DNA from: Chamaecyparis obtusa
Lineage: Eukaryota > Streptophyta > Pinopsida > Cupressales > Cupressaceae
Length of the DNA: 64,000 bases
Direction: 5' to 3'
Assembly: GCA_027943335.1 (NCBI GenBank)
Contig: BSBK01002798.1
Coordinates: 1,116,001-1,180,000 of the forward strand
Of this stretch, positions 1 through 11,966 are shown piece after piece; positions within the stretch are counted from its first letter, which is position 1; every line of letters begins with the position of its first letter. The position numbers were made by a program, and so were the translations under genes. Below the pieces are notes generated by a model. The model ran no database searches. It saw only the letters and a list, made by a program, of their open reading frames with translations, and was not told the DNA's origin.

Positions 1-94
1 TCAATTTAAAATTTCTATTTTTCTTCCATCTTTCCTGATAAAAAGGTGCTAGGGAGGGACCTCTGCAAAACAGAAAAAAAATAGTGGTACATAC

Positions 95-211
95 CTCAAA
101 AACATGAAGATGCTTCTTAGCAGCAGACATCTTATCTTTGCTCACACGTGCCTTGAGAAAGGAATTGATGATATTGAGGATAACTTCCAATTCTGAGGGA
201 GACCTTGATAC
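95..211 (-). CDS. SHPRH: SHPRH-like exon (leftmost in window)
   Basis: This 117-bp exon (39 codons, phase 0) has an acceptor AG read from 212-213 and a GTATGT donor read from 89-94. It begins VSRSPSELEVILNIINSF and ends KKHLHVFE, matching the segment of plant SHPRH that follows the coiled region upstream of the RING finger. The reading frame continues off the left edge in exons not present here. Confidence 0.85.
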
Positions 212-1871
212 CTAAAACAGATAATGAATGTCCCTTATAAGAAGCTTTGAAATACATTGAGCATTAAATCTAAAGTAAATAAGAGCATAAAAGTTATGCA
301 GACAACAGATATTATATGCAAGGGATATTAGTTTCTCCAGAACAGAATTTTATATATATATATGAAACCTAACTACAAAATAAGAACACTCAAAAGAAAG
401 TAAAACTGAACAATAGAAAATATTGAGTCTATATCTTCAAGCTCTCTAAATGATTACTCAGTTTATTCAGTTGCTAACCCCAACATTTATACTCACACAT
501 GAAAACCATCAAGAACTAGCTCAAAATTTAGAAGAAATATATTACATCAAGAAGTTAATGCTTAGAAAAATATGAGACGTTGCCGTTCTATCATATCATC
601 ACTTAATACTCTTCAATCTGTTTGTGTAAGAGGCTGTACTTTTAATTGGACATGCACCTAACAGAACACACTTGCAGATTATCATCATAGCAGACATTTG
701 TTGGAAGATAAATTTTCCTCAAAGGTAGGAACAAAAGGAACTTTCATGACTAAAAGATCTTAACAAAATAAATGTCATAGTCTATTGATAACTATGAGAA
801 TGCCAAGCTGATATATATCTTATTGCTCACAAATGACACATTTGATGAGATTTGTACAAGCAATGTAAGCCCGTGTAACTAATCAAATATATGGCCACAA
901 GAGACTCCAGATTAGTCAAATCCTTTTTTAGTAGACTCAATCACTTTTCCATCACTTATATTTCAGAGTCATTTTTCCATTGAAGACAACATCACTACAA
1001 TTTTCTATCATCTATTAGATGCTAATGCTATTTGATAATCCACCATACCATAAAACTTAGGGATCTCATATGAATGACCAAAGAGAACAGGTGTAAAACC
1101 AATGCTATGGCTTATTTTCATAGCACACCCACGAAAATCATGGTTAAGGGACATTAAGCTTCCAGAGACAATCAATTGGATCATTCCCCATATGGAAATT
1201 TGTTGTAGTGTTCCTTTCTGGACAATGGATCCCTTAATTGAATCCACTATATTGTAGGAATAACTTCACATAGGTGAAATTGCCTTTCATTTGATATCAG
1301 ATCCCGAAAGAAAGTTTTTATGCTTTTTCCATATTCACAATGGACAATGCATGCAATCTGAACACCTTTTGATCACCAATATCTCAATGTCACAAAGTGA
1401 GAGAATACAGTGAAAGGGTTAGATTGTTTATTACAGAAAAATGCTTATTGGTGGCAAGCCATGCAACTCAATCATGCATCGCTGCTAGAATCTGGAAGTA
1501 ATGAAATACTTGTAGTGTGGCCAAGCCTTCCAGATTAGAAATTAATAACTGAAAGAAACTGAAACTAGTTTTGTCTGCAAGCCTTTCAAAACAATTCAAA
1601 TATTAAAATCTAGCTGAAAACCGCATAGATTAACATTAGAAATAACAATATCAAAAAATGAATATGATTTAATGCCATGGCACAAAGATCCAGTCTCACA
1701 GTAAAAAAATCATTGACAGTACTAATATTTCTGGCTGTAAACTGCACAAAAATTACAAATAAAATGTTACCCAAATGAATTACATGACTTCATGTTAAAA
1801 ACAAGAATGTAATATCAAAATTTAAATTAAACCCTTATTTTATGCGTCAAACTCTTGATTTCTTCATAAAC
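212..1871. other. Intron sequence, mostly unassigned
   Basis: This is the left part of a 3,094-bp SHPRH intron. It is AT-rich, with a short TA run near 353-362. Apart from a weak integrase-like stretch at 1008-1247 I recognise nothing in it. Confidence 0.5.
1008..1247 (-). pseudogene. Possible Ty3-type integrase remnant
   Basis: A 79-codon minus-strand open stretch contains SHSIGFTPVLFGHSYEIP followed by a YQIAL block. This resembles the integrase passage S-x-G-x-TPF-x-L-x-YG-x-E-x-x-x-P found in plant Ty3 elements. No other integrase motifs lie next to it, so this could be chance. Confidence 0.25.
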
Positions 1872-2740
1872 TCATGTCACTCTCTTATTCAATATGCTCA
1901 TCAATGCATCATTACAAAATTGGAAAGCTCTCATTGCAAATGTTTGATAACACTTTGTTAAGCTAGATGGTGATGAGACGAAGCATGTAAATATAGATCT
2001 GTGTGTCAATTTTCTAAACACTTGGTAAGAAAAAGAGCCATCACATTTTCTTGAAAGGACATCCAAGAAAGGTAACTTCCCTTGATTCTCCAATTTCTTC
2101 ACAAACTTAGCACTATCCACAATACTATTCAAGTGTCAATAGAACTCCAATTTATGATTTATCTCTGCCGTGCAGCCAGTTGAAATTGTTATCATCAGCG
2201 TAATGCTTCTAGCATCTTGATCTAATAGGAAAAGAAAGAACTACAAACTTTACTTTCAAAGTGATCTATGAATAGATTAGATACCACATCAGACAAAGGT
2301 GACCCCAGGATCACACCCTCAACTCATTCACACAAAGCTCCTGAAATTTTGGAATAACTTTAAACACAAATCAACAAAAGAAGCTGCGTCAGCATCCATG
2401 TGCCTTTCTAACATCTCAATAGTCCCACTTCTTTAAAGCTCAGCAGATTTTCAAGAGTTCCTGCTTGTTTGTGGATACAATCATATCTCTTATAAAGAAC
2501 AAGTCCGTCCTAATAATGGTTCAATTTTCTACAAAGAAAGCCACAAATTCACATGTAGAAGAATCCACAGTCTCCACGATTGGCCCTAATAAAACTCTTT
2601 AACTTCTTTGCCTCATAATTTGTCTTGTTTAAAACTACTATTCTATATTTTAACCTTTTCATTCAATGAACTTTCTAGGAGTTTCCTTGACATTGATGGT
2701 ACTGTATATGGAGCTAATATCTAAAACCCTATCACATTGT
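1872..2740 (-). pseudogene. Penelope-like element reverse transcriptase, decayed
   Basis: Minus-strand fragments, in the order expected of a Penelope-like (PLE) reverse transcriptase but in shifting frames, are: ISSIYSTINVKET near 2720 (motif A region); EGVILGSPLSDVVSNLF with IDHFE near 2310 (the GSPLSP block); YADDNNFNWLHGRD near 2195 (catalytic YxDD followed by the WPHG-like block); then LPFLDVL and VFRKLTHR at 2080-2010. The last part is an open 86-codon stretch ending at 1872. Several stops and frameshifts make it non-functional. No GIY-YIG endonuclease was recognised downstream. It lies in an SHPRH intron on the gene's own strand. Confidence 0.75.
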
Positions 2741-3305
2741 TTACATCATGATGATGGAAGACATTGTGATCCAGAATTTAGACGATAAAAATTTTGCATA
2801 AGATTTTTTACAAAAGCTTCATTCATAAAATATCATGGATAGCCATATGAAATTAATAAGGTAATTGAAGCACACATGTGAACTTGAGAGTTCATTTCAT
2901 TAGATAAGCAGGTCGAACACTTAATTCTATTTATAGGTTCCAACTATTAAGAACCATCGATAGGATTATATCTCATTTTTACTTCAATTTCTTTAGACAA
3001 TGTGCTCAAGATGTCACATGTATAAAAATGTTTTAAAACATCTAACAGACAAGACTACAATTGATAAGAACATGTACAATGTTCACGCTCCATGTTCATA
3101 GAATCAAACATTTAAGACGCTATCAAACGACAGTAACTAGGCACCATATTTAATAGCTATAGGTAATTAGCTACTAACTTTTTCCACAATTCTTGTCACT
3201 TCCAAAAATATACTCCAATAATACACTAGTCTTCCTTTCACAAACATCCTGTCAAAACAAAAGCAAACAGAAAAGTGATAATATTTTTGAAAAGATAAGA
3301 TTTAC
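2741..3305. other. Intron sequence, nothing recognised
   Basis: AT-rich intron between the Penelope-like remnant and the next exon. I see no open frame or repeat I can name. Confidence 0.5.
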
Positions 3306-3521
3306 CTGTATATGGCCCTTGAATTGCCGTTGCCTTCCACTCTTATCAGCTGTGTTCATTCCCGAAGAATAATCATTTGCTACATCTCTTTTTTGACTCA
3401 AACCTCCAAAAAACCGATTCAATGCAGATCTCTGCTTCTGTAAATTCAGTGCTTCTTCAGCAGATGCAATAGTACCTGTATCTTCTCCTGTCCTCAGCAA
3501 AAACAACCTGTTCTCATATGC
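3306..3521 (-). CDS. SHPRH: SHPRH-like exon
   Basis: This 216-bp exon (72 codons, phase 0 at both ends) begins AYENRLFLL and contains ASAEEALNLQKQRSALN, a charged helical segment conserved in plant SHPRH just after the four-cysteine motif. The acceptor AG is read from 3522-3523 and the donor GTAAAT lies just below 3306. A 168-bp intron separates it from the preceding exon. Confidence 0.88.
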
Positions 3522-3689
3522 CTAAGGATGCACAAATGAAAAAAATTCAAATGATCATGATTTAACATTGAACTCCAGTAGATAGGATAAAATTCAAAAA
3601 CTACTATTTCCACATATATTATGAAAAACATTAGAATAGATACTCATGCAGAAAAGTTTTTTTCTCCATAACACCTAAAGGTAGATTAC

Positions 3690-3906
3690 CTGAAATAATT
3701 CATCCATTTCACAATGTAAACATAAAATCCCAGAATTAGTTGCTTGGCAATTTGAGCAGCTTCGGATACGCTCAATATAGGTATCCTTAGGGTTGTCCAT
3801 CATGTTATCAACATCCATAAGACGATCAACTAGAGCTTTCCTTGAGTTTTCTAATGCATCCAACTCCGTCCACACAATATATTTCAATCCACTAATATCC
3901 TGAAAT
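3690..3906 (-). CDS. SHPRH: SHPRH-like exon with four-cysteine motif
   Basis: This 217-bp exon begins with one base that completes a codon split across the 25.9-kb intron, giving SRFQDISG across the join. It contains RKALVDRLMDVDNMMDNPKD and then CSNCQATNSGILCLHC, a CX2C-X8-CX2C pattern typical of a small zinc-binding knuckle in plant SHPRH proteins. It ends EMDELFQ in phase 0 at a GTAATC donor. Zinc binding is inferred from the cysteine spacing. Confidence 0.9.
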
Positions 3907-4109
3907 CTGCAGAAAAAGCAATGGCTTACACTTGGAGAAACAATTCAAATGTCATGTATTGAACTCAGCATGCTACTTTTAACAAACTAAAAGCTACCAC
4001 AATAAATTCATCTGCCTGTGATTTAAGATAAAATCATAAGCCTAAACATAAGAATATCAGAAACCAAACCTGCAGGTAAATGGCATATGTAAAATACAAA
4101 GGATTTATT

Positions 4110-4365
4110 TGTAATGACCCCTTTTATTTGGACATTAGAAATTAATTAATAATTATTATTTAAGCTTTCAAAAAATAATAAATTTAATGACAATCTTATT
4201 ATTTAATAAAGTAATTGAAGTGACTTTATTGTTCAGTTAAGAAAAAAATTAACAGTCACTTTATTATTGTTACCCTCAAGTTCAAATTAACTTGTTAGAG
4301 AGGGAAAATCAAAAGGCTAAGAAAAGGGAAAGCCAAGAGTCATTTCCAGTGAGTATAAAAGAACA
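4110..4365 (+). repeat. 5' LTR (part shared with 14800-15058), TATA-like box
   Basis: It starts TGTAATGACCCC and matches the 3' copy through the AAGCCAAGAGT block. TATAAAA at 4354-4360 is a plausible promoter element. The LTR probably continues past 4365, but the other copy is cut there, so its end is unknown; no primer-binding site was recognised downstream. Confidence 0.6.
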
Positions 4366-6289
4366 GCTTGGGCATCAATTTGGAGGGGGAGAACAATAGC
4401 TCTTTTATTACTCTGCAGAGATATTTGGTTTGAGCTTGAGGGAAAACTTAGCATATGGGACAAAAACCCCAAAGGTCTGGAGCTGAGGACGAAAACCCTT
4501 GTGCTTCACAAGAGCGGTTCCAGGCAGGGATCGACAAGGCATTGCATGGATTGAGTGGGGACGGAAACACTCGTTCATGGTGCAATGGTTCTTGAGGATA
4601 TTTTACCAGGTTTGAAGTTTGATTGTTATTGTGATGGATTCTTGATGAAAATATCATGCTGTGTGTGCAAGTGGGTTTGATCAAGATCTATTGCTATGGT
4701 AATGTGAGCTCAGAAATTTAAAATAAATTATATTTATTTAACTCCCTGCTGTATTCTATATTTTATTAAGGCTCGAAGCCCCTTCAAAATAATAGCGTAG
4801 CCAGTACAATAGTCGTGCTAATACAAGGGATCACAGCATGAGAAAGAAGATTTAAACATGTCCGAAGTCAGAAATATGTGACGTGGCTTTGAAAGGTCAG
4901 CAACTAGTCTTATAAGAGCAAGGAGATGAAAGAGAATAAGATAAAACCTAGACAGGTCGGAAAAAAGACAAGATTTGGCCGGCACGAAGACAAGGTGAAT
5001 TAAGATAAACAAATGATGTTTAGGTATGATTTTTGGGATTATGCTTTGAAAGTTCAAATAAGGCATATGAATGAAGAAAATCAGAAGACGGCAAATCAGA
5101 ATTGTCTTCTTAGAGCCACCTCATGTCAAAAGCACTGGAAGACAGAGAGTGAAGACAAATTAAACAGGAGCATCGTAACTTTTGAAGTTCTTGTCTTTAT
5201 TGCTGGGTTTTGACACAGCAGGCATCATTCTATTAAGGTTGTGGCTTCGGCTTAATCTTCTTAGGAGAATCATAGTGAGCGGAGATTTTCAGATCATACA
5301 TGCTTTTAATATTGAATATTGTTACTTCAATCTTTGGGTGGAAGAAAAGAAGGTACAAGATAAATCTGAATGAAGACAAAAACAAAACTGAGAAAAAGAC
5401 AAATACAGAAGAATACAAACTAGAGGAGGAAAGGTTGCAAATAAGACAAAACAGAAAGAGACAAAAAGGTTTGTTTGGGCTTGTTTAGTGACTAAGCGCT
5501 GCATTTATCAGATATTCACTAGCAAACAAAGGATTTGATTCATTTGAATGAGACAAGATCACACCCAATCCTCCCAGGATGATGATGCTTGCATTGTAAA
5601 TTTAAAACCTGCATTTCCAGAATTGTCGATAGTACTTCAGATTTTGAAAGTTAATAAATGATTCCTACAAATATATTTGAGTTGCCATTCACCAAGGGAG
5701 AGATAGTTAATCCAGCAGTTCTAAGTTTGAAGGGAATCTAAAGGTGTGAAATGCTGTTCTGTTCACTGTTAACTGTAATCTGCCTTTATCATTCTATGTC
5801 CCAGGTCTGCACATTGTCATTAGTCCTATTTCAGATTATACGTATTGTCATTAATCCTATTTCAGATTATATGTATTGAGCTTAATGAAGAGTTATGGTG
5901 AGTTTTTTGTTTAGACGCATATTGGTTTATCTTGTTGTTTAAACTTTAATGTATTCTTTGATGATGACTGAAATCCGAGAAACAAACAACCAGCAAATCT
6001 TTCATGTTGACATTAGGCATTGTAAAACCATTTCAAAATAAAAAATCAGGGGTGAACATTACAGTGATACCAGAGCACAGAAATATTCCTGCTAGCCTGT
6101 TGGGAAACACTGAAGATTGGAAAGCAAAGTTTATCTCAGAGAAAACTATGAAGCCACGAGAAAATCAGAGAATTAGTCCTTTCTCAAAAGAATTCATTGA
6201 AACATTTAATTATGCTTAACAGAGGAACTTATAGAAGGAAAAAGAAGTAGGAAATTGGATCTTTATAATTGGATTAAGATTGGCGTTCC
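4366..6289 (+). other. 5' internal part of the LTR element, unassigned
   Basis: Contains the rest of the 5' LTR and leader. Short open stretches such as 6004-6219 have no recognisable family. Nothing else supported. Confidence 0.4.
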
Positions 6290-6874
6290 ATGAAATTGGC
6301 AGATAATGCTCTTTCTAAGTTGGAAGAATCAAAATCATATTTGGCCAAGGTAGACTAATCAGATTGGGGGATCTCGAATTGGGCTTTGAACCCATCAATA
6401 TTGGCTGTGGTCCAACTCAGTATTTTGGAACATTCCTGTGAAGATGTAAGACTTGCAGTTGCTTCTTGTCTCAGTGAGGTCACAAGAATTTTGGCTCCTA
6501 TAGCACCCTATAATGTTGTCATACTAAAGAAGGTTCTACAGCAGATTGTGGAGAGCTTTCATAGGTTACATGATGTCAAAGGCCACACCTTTGGTAAGAG
6601 GGCTAAGATTTTAGAAATTATGGCAAGCATCAAGTTATGTGTCCTTATGATTGATCTCAAGTGTGATGATTTGATTCTTCAAATGTTCTAATGCTTCGCG
6701 GCCAAAATCAGAAAACATCATTCAAACAATGTTAAAACAAGTATGCAAACTATTTTGTCCTTAATTTTAGATGAGGATGATGATATCTCCAAACAGTTGC
6801 AATCACATTTATTTGGCATTTGGAAGGAGCGAGATTTCTCACCTATAGCTCATGAGTTCTCAAAAAGAAGTTGA
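6290..6874 (+). pseudogene. PDS5: PDS5-like (sister-chromatid cohesion factor) fragment, intronless
   Basis: Translation from ATG 6290 in one frame gives ALSKLEESKSYLAKVD, then LAVASCLSEVTRILAPIAPY, KRAKILEIMASIKLCVLMID and a downstream HHSNNVKTSMQTI-LSLILDEDDD block. This is the order of the N-terminal HEAT repeats of plant PDS5, with the signature VASC-SEITRI-APDAPY nearly intact. PDS5 regulates cohesin on chromosomes. Two stops interrupt it (after AKVD and after LILQMF) and it ends at TGA 6872-6874. Roughly 190 codons run without an intron, which suggests capture from spliced mRNA by the surrounding LTR element. Confidence 0.7.
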
Positions 6875-7677
6875 GCAAAAAATTGAAAAGTTCAAAAGTC
6901 AATTGATTGAAAAAGAGCTAATTTCATTGGGTTTACAAGTTACAAGATCTCCCAAAAAGAGCAAGAATCAAATGAGATGAGAGTAGATTTGCTTCCCATG
7001 TCAGGAGGCTTGGACACTTGATCACATTTGTGGGGTTAGTAAGGAAAAAGATTTATTGGCAGCAAAGTGGTGTTGAGCACAAAAAAACAGATGAGGCTAT
7101 AGAATTGGAAGTACATGGCCTAACTCAAGATGGAAGTAAATTAGAGTCATAGGATGCCTCCAAGGAAGTGCATGAATCTTCATATGATGAGAAATTGCTT
7201 GAAAATGATAACATAGTAGCAGCCTTAACTTTGTATTCAAATCAATCAAACAAGGATTTTGAGGCCTATGAGGACATTGACAACACCCTTGAAAGGTACG
7301 AGGAATCATGTGTTTTTTGTAGCAGCACTTCACTTATGCATGATTGTGTATTGGACGACAAAACTAGGAACTTGGAAGGTCCCAAATTTGATGAGAGAGT
7401 GGATGTAATTGAGGATATTCAGTAAATTGCGAAATGGGAAAGACCAACATGTTGTTAGAACAAGGTCCAAGTGGTTGTCCTAGCTTGTGAATCTAAAATA
7501 TACCAAAAAATTCACACTCAAGGGGCTGATTTGGAGGACCAATCAGAAAATGCAATTCTAGATGATGGTATTGAGACACATACTTTGAAGAATCAATTGA
7601 AGATCATCAATGATATGACTGTTGCAACCTTAGTACACTATAATGACGCTCACAAGATCATTGAAGACCTGTACTGG
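6875..7677 (+). other. Unknown open stretches downstream of the PDS5 fragment
   Basis: Two plus-strand open stretches, about 7141-7425 and 7471-7698, are rich in acidic residues (for example LENDNIVAALTLYSNQSNKD). They could be further PDS5-derived or other captured sequence; I cannot assign them. The second is cut by the insertion at 7678. Confidence 0.35.
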
Positions 7678-10600
7678 TGTTGGCTAAAAAATTTGTAAGT
7701 CACTGAAACGACAACTTACAAAATTGTGACTTTAGGCAACATTCATGAAATTTCTCTCTTCTCTCAGCAATAGGGGAGGCTCTCTTCTTACTGTACATGG
7801 CTTCAATAAGAACTTAATTGAAATTACAAAAAGGGGCGGATCTCTTAATCAATTCCTCTTTTTTCATGAATGATTTTACAAACAACAACTTTCAACTTAA
7901 CAAAAAGGTCTTATTCCTACGATAATACTGGTGGCTTAGTGGTTGACATAAGAACAATACCCGAGACAGCAGTCTACTTATATATTTTGTGAAACAAAAA
8001 TAGGAACCTAAACTCTCTAGCGCTTGTCTCAAATGAGGATTCACTAACTGGAATAACCAGTAAGGCACAAAGTCTCTTACTAGAAACTCTCAAACTTAAT
8101 AAAAATACCTACAACTGAAGCCCAATGTCTTCAATTCTAAGTAATTGCGGCCACTACAAACTATAATAATTTGTCCTCCTGCATCACAAAGTCTTCAAAA
8201 GTTCAAATTGGCTCTGAATGCAATAGGCAACTCAAAGTCTACAAAATTGAATTCAAACCCCTCTTGAGTAAAACTCCAAAACTTACAATCAATTCAAGAA
8301 AATGTCATCACATAACAGTTTGAGTTGGCACAAAGTCTCAAAACAACCTGCCTCTTTTATTGAAAGAAATCTGATTTACATCCAAGCACAAAATCTTAGA
8401 GTGCATATACAAACTAGAAAAATTTTCTTGCATTGCCAAAAGACGATTATTTACAATGAGCTCCCTCCTTTATATAGGAAAAGAGTGGAGAGAAAGGTGG
8501 AGAAAGAAGGGGGAAACCCTTAACCACCTTGACTTATTCTCTAACTAACTAACTAACTTTGACTTATTCAATGCTACAAGGCTTAAAGCACTTGCAACAT
8601 GATTACATGAAAGAACTTTGCACGTGATACTATCACATGTAATTACATCTTGTTTTTACATTACATGTAATCTCTCAAATACATGATGAAAATATTCTAA
8701 GTGCCTGACAAGACGCAACTACTATTACATCATCCTTTATTGTTCCACATGCTGTTATAGGATGCCCAATGATTGATGTCTTCTAGTTTAATGAAAGTAT
8801 CTCGAATAGGAATATGAATCTACATCTTTGATTGTTCTGCATCATAGTGGTGGTTACTAGAAAAGCATATTTTCATGACCATTTCAGTCTTGAAAGCATT
8901 CTATGCCCACAATCATTGCATCTCTCACCCCTTTCTTTGTATGACCGCATCATGTTGTCGTTCTTGCTTCATGTCATTCTTTAGTTACCAGAAAAGTCCA
9001 TAACATGGTCTTTCAAGCACAGCCCTGGAAGAGTATGCATATAGGATATGAGTGGAAGGCCTTTGAACAACAAAGAGTGAAGGACTTTAGGCAAAACCAG
9101 CTCTTCAAATGAGGGAAAAACTCAAAAATGAGATTTTTTGGGAGCACTGCATATGAATGGGCAGCAAACTTTGAACAAGGAAATGAGGTGCATATGCATA
9201 TATATACAAATGGGAAGGTTATTTACTCATAAGTGGGGTTTTTATGTCCCATTACAAGCCATCTGGAAAGCTCTTGATGCCTACAAACAAGTTTTTTAAG
9301 TCCATTTGCAGCCTTTACAAGGAGGGGAAAAGTGCATGCAAAACACTTTAAAAGTGGGCTTTTTAGCTTGCATTGCATATAGGGGAAAAACCTTCTTCTT
9401 CTTGGGTAGAACAACCTTATGAACTGGATTTTTAATCCTAACTGCATATGCAACAAAATCAAGTGTTTGGAGTTTTCTCATGAAGGGAAGAACTTGCATC
9501 TCTTCTTACATCATCTAGGAAGAACTTGTATTGTTGTGAGAACAATACAATCAAACTTTTGAAGCCAAAAATCCTCCTTTGAATCTCCAACCATGTAGCA
9601 TGTAACAAGACTGCTAAAACATGAACAACTTGCACCACTTGAAACCAAAATGTGAAGGAAAAGATGCCTGAGCTTTGAAGAAAAACACCAAATCTTTACT
9701 AGTTCAAATTTGGAAAAAGATCCGCAAGTTTCAACTATATAGGCAACCAAGCTTGACCAAATCTTCACAAGAATAAATGCAAAAATCAGTCCTCTTTAAA
9801 TCTTTGACAAATGGCTATGAATGAGAGTAAAAAGGCAAAGGAATAGCAACAAGAAAGAAAGATTCAAACATGCAAAAACATGACTCATACCAGCAAACAA
9901 ATCAATATGCAATGGACTCCAAAAATGACGCCCTAGAATAAAAACGTGCTTTTCACAATGATATACAAGCTGCAACTTAGGCATTTTTCCCTAGATCAGC
10001 TTTTTCATAAAAAAACGCAGGCTTAAAGACTTGTAATCTCCTCTTCAAATCCCATTTTTGGTCAAAAACTTGCCCTAGACGGGCTGCTCAAGAGAAAACG
10101 CAGGTAGATAAATGCATTTGGGAGCATGTATTTAAGAGAAAAATTGCCACTTCTAATGTTTGCATCAAAACGCAGGCATGAGACTTTTAAAACACATTTT
10201 TAAGAAGCATTTACATGCTCAATATACATGCAAATCCATTAGAAATCACCACCCAAGGGCTTTTAATGCAGAATGCAGCATATAGAGAGAATAATAACAC
10301 ACTTTTTAAGTGCTTTCACACATGCATTTGCTCTAAAAATCACCACCCAAGTGCTGGAAGAAAAATGCAGGTATAAAGCCTTTTAATGACACATTTTTTT
10401 ATCACCAAACGTATGTGCAATTGGGATAAAAATCGCCACTTATAACCTACATAGGCTTGGAAATAATAATGACGAACTTTTAGAAACACTTTACATGTGT
10501 TTTAAGATGCACTTTTCATATGCATTTGTGTGTGTTTCATTTAAAAGATATGTAAAGTGACCAAAAAAATGCCACCATGGACTATAAGAATGCAAAATAC

Positions 10601-11347
10601 ATATGCATGTATATCAAAGTGTTTATAATTATAATATGTGCAATAATGTTTAAAAAGTCCACCCAAAGTGATGACGGGCTGTTTTGACCTTTTTACATGT
10701 GCTCACAACTTTGATTTTAATACATGTATTTGCATTTTAAAATCCCCCCTTTATGATTTGGGTTTACAAATATTGATGGTGAAGATTAAGAGATGACTTG
10801 CATATGTGATGACATGCAATACTAGATAAAAACTCAACTTTATTGCACAAAAAGCCTCTCTTTTTTTAAATTTACATGTAACCATAGTTTAAATTAAGAG
10901 ATATGTAATGGGACTGAGAAAGTCCACCTTTACATTATAAATTCATTAAAAACTATGTCTAAATCTCATTGGAATGATGTGAAATTTTAAAATGGGCTTC
11001 CAAACCCACTTAACATGTAAATGACATTTTTACTTCGTGCAATTATCAATAAAAAGCCCACTTTTGAGAGATTTTCAATTAAAGAACAAGGATATGCAGT
11101 CAGGCCGAAAAACCCCACCTGCAACACGCTTAATTCCTTAATAACTTTAGCTAGACATCTCCGAATGAGGCCTAAGATAGCTCAAAATGAGTGGAATTGA
11201 AAATGCCATCAATCTAAGACAAAATGAAAACCAAAAACCAAACACAAGACCAAGAAAAAGTAACTAAGAAAATGCCTTAGAGAATTTATCCTACGAAATT
11301 TTCCGTAGGGTTGCCCCAATTTTGCGAATACAAAATTGAGGACAACA
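7678..11347. mobile_element. TGTTGG-family element, 3,670-bp copy without the large ORF
   Basis: Begins TGTTGGCTAAAAAATTTGTA and ends AATTGAGGACAACA, with a perfect 5-bp duplication ACTGG at 7673-7677 and 11348-11352. Its first kilobase and last 2 kb match the ends of the element at 56933-63243, including the AGCAATAGGGGAGGCTC block near 7769, a TTTATATAGGAAA block near 8468, the AACCCT..ACTTATTC block and ATATGCAGTCAGGC at 11093. Between about 8700 and 9300 it carries unrelated sequence instead of the long ORF. From 9990 to 10560 it has degenerate repeats around AAAACGCAGG and CATGCATTTG. TG...CA ends with 5-bp duplication fit a solo LTR, but no internal retroelement domain is attached. Confidence 0.7.
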
Positions 11348-11352
11348 ACTGG

Positions 11353-11966
11353 AAAGCTAAAACTAAAAAGAGATAAAAGGGGCATAGAAGGTGATTTTTA
11401 TTTTACAGACTTGTAGGTGGTCGAAGTAGCTCTAGGATCAATAAAATTTGATTATTTGTATTTACTTTCAAACAGGGATCATATCTTAAGGTTGTTGAAG
11501 TGTATGTTGATAAATTGAAGGGTGAGGAGAATGACGTCAATAAGCTCATCATGGAGATTAAGGATACTAAGGAGATCTTGGAGAGTAAACAAATGGCTCT
11601 TTAAGAAGCGAAAAATCAGATTGTTGTCACTAATCATTTTAGGGAGCAAGGGAACAAAGGAAGGGTCGAGGAGCTCAATGAGGTGATTAAGAAAATTGAA
11701 AGTATACAAGAGATTTATGATATGGACAATGGTCCCAAAAGATCAAGTAATTAAAGTTTGGATCAATTGGAACCTTGGTATGAGTTTGGAGTGAAGGATA
11801 ATATTCGTTTAGTTGACAATCCTTTGTTTAAGGTAGATGTTGATGTATCTTATAATAATCCACTCTTTGAGTTAGATGAATGTTGTTGCATTTCCCATAC
11901 TCAGATGATTCTATATGTTGATAAGAATTGGGAGAACATAAAGAATATAAACTCTTGAGATCGGAG
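11353..11966 (+). other. Internal segment of the old LTR element, coiled-coil-like frame
   Basis: A plus-strand frame from about 11473 reads GSYLKVVEVYVDKLKGEEND and continues lysine/glutamate-rich with one stop; a second stretch at 11758-11958 follows. The composition suggests a coiled coil. No family recognised. Confidence 0.35.

Noticed and set aside
7678..8550. Reading the 5' part of the TGTTGG copy as a gene promoter because of TTTATATAGG near 8468
   Set aside because: The box is shared with the other copy only as TTTAAATAGG, and no supported frame follows on the plus strand. It remains a possible LTR promoter but is not annotated as one.
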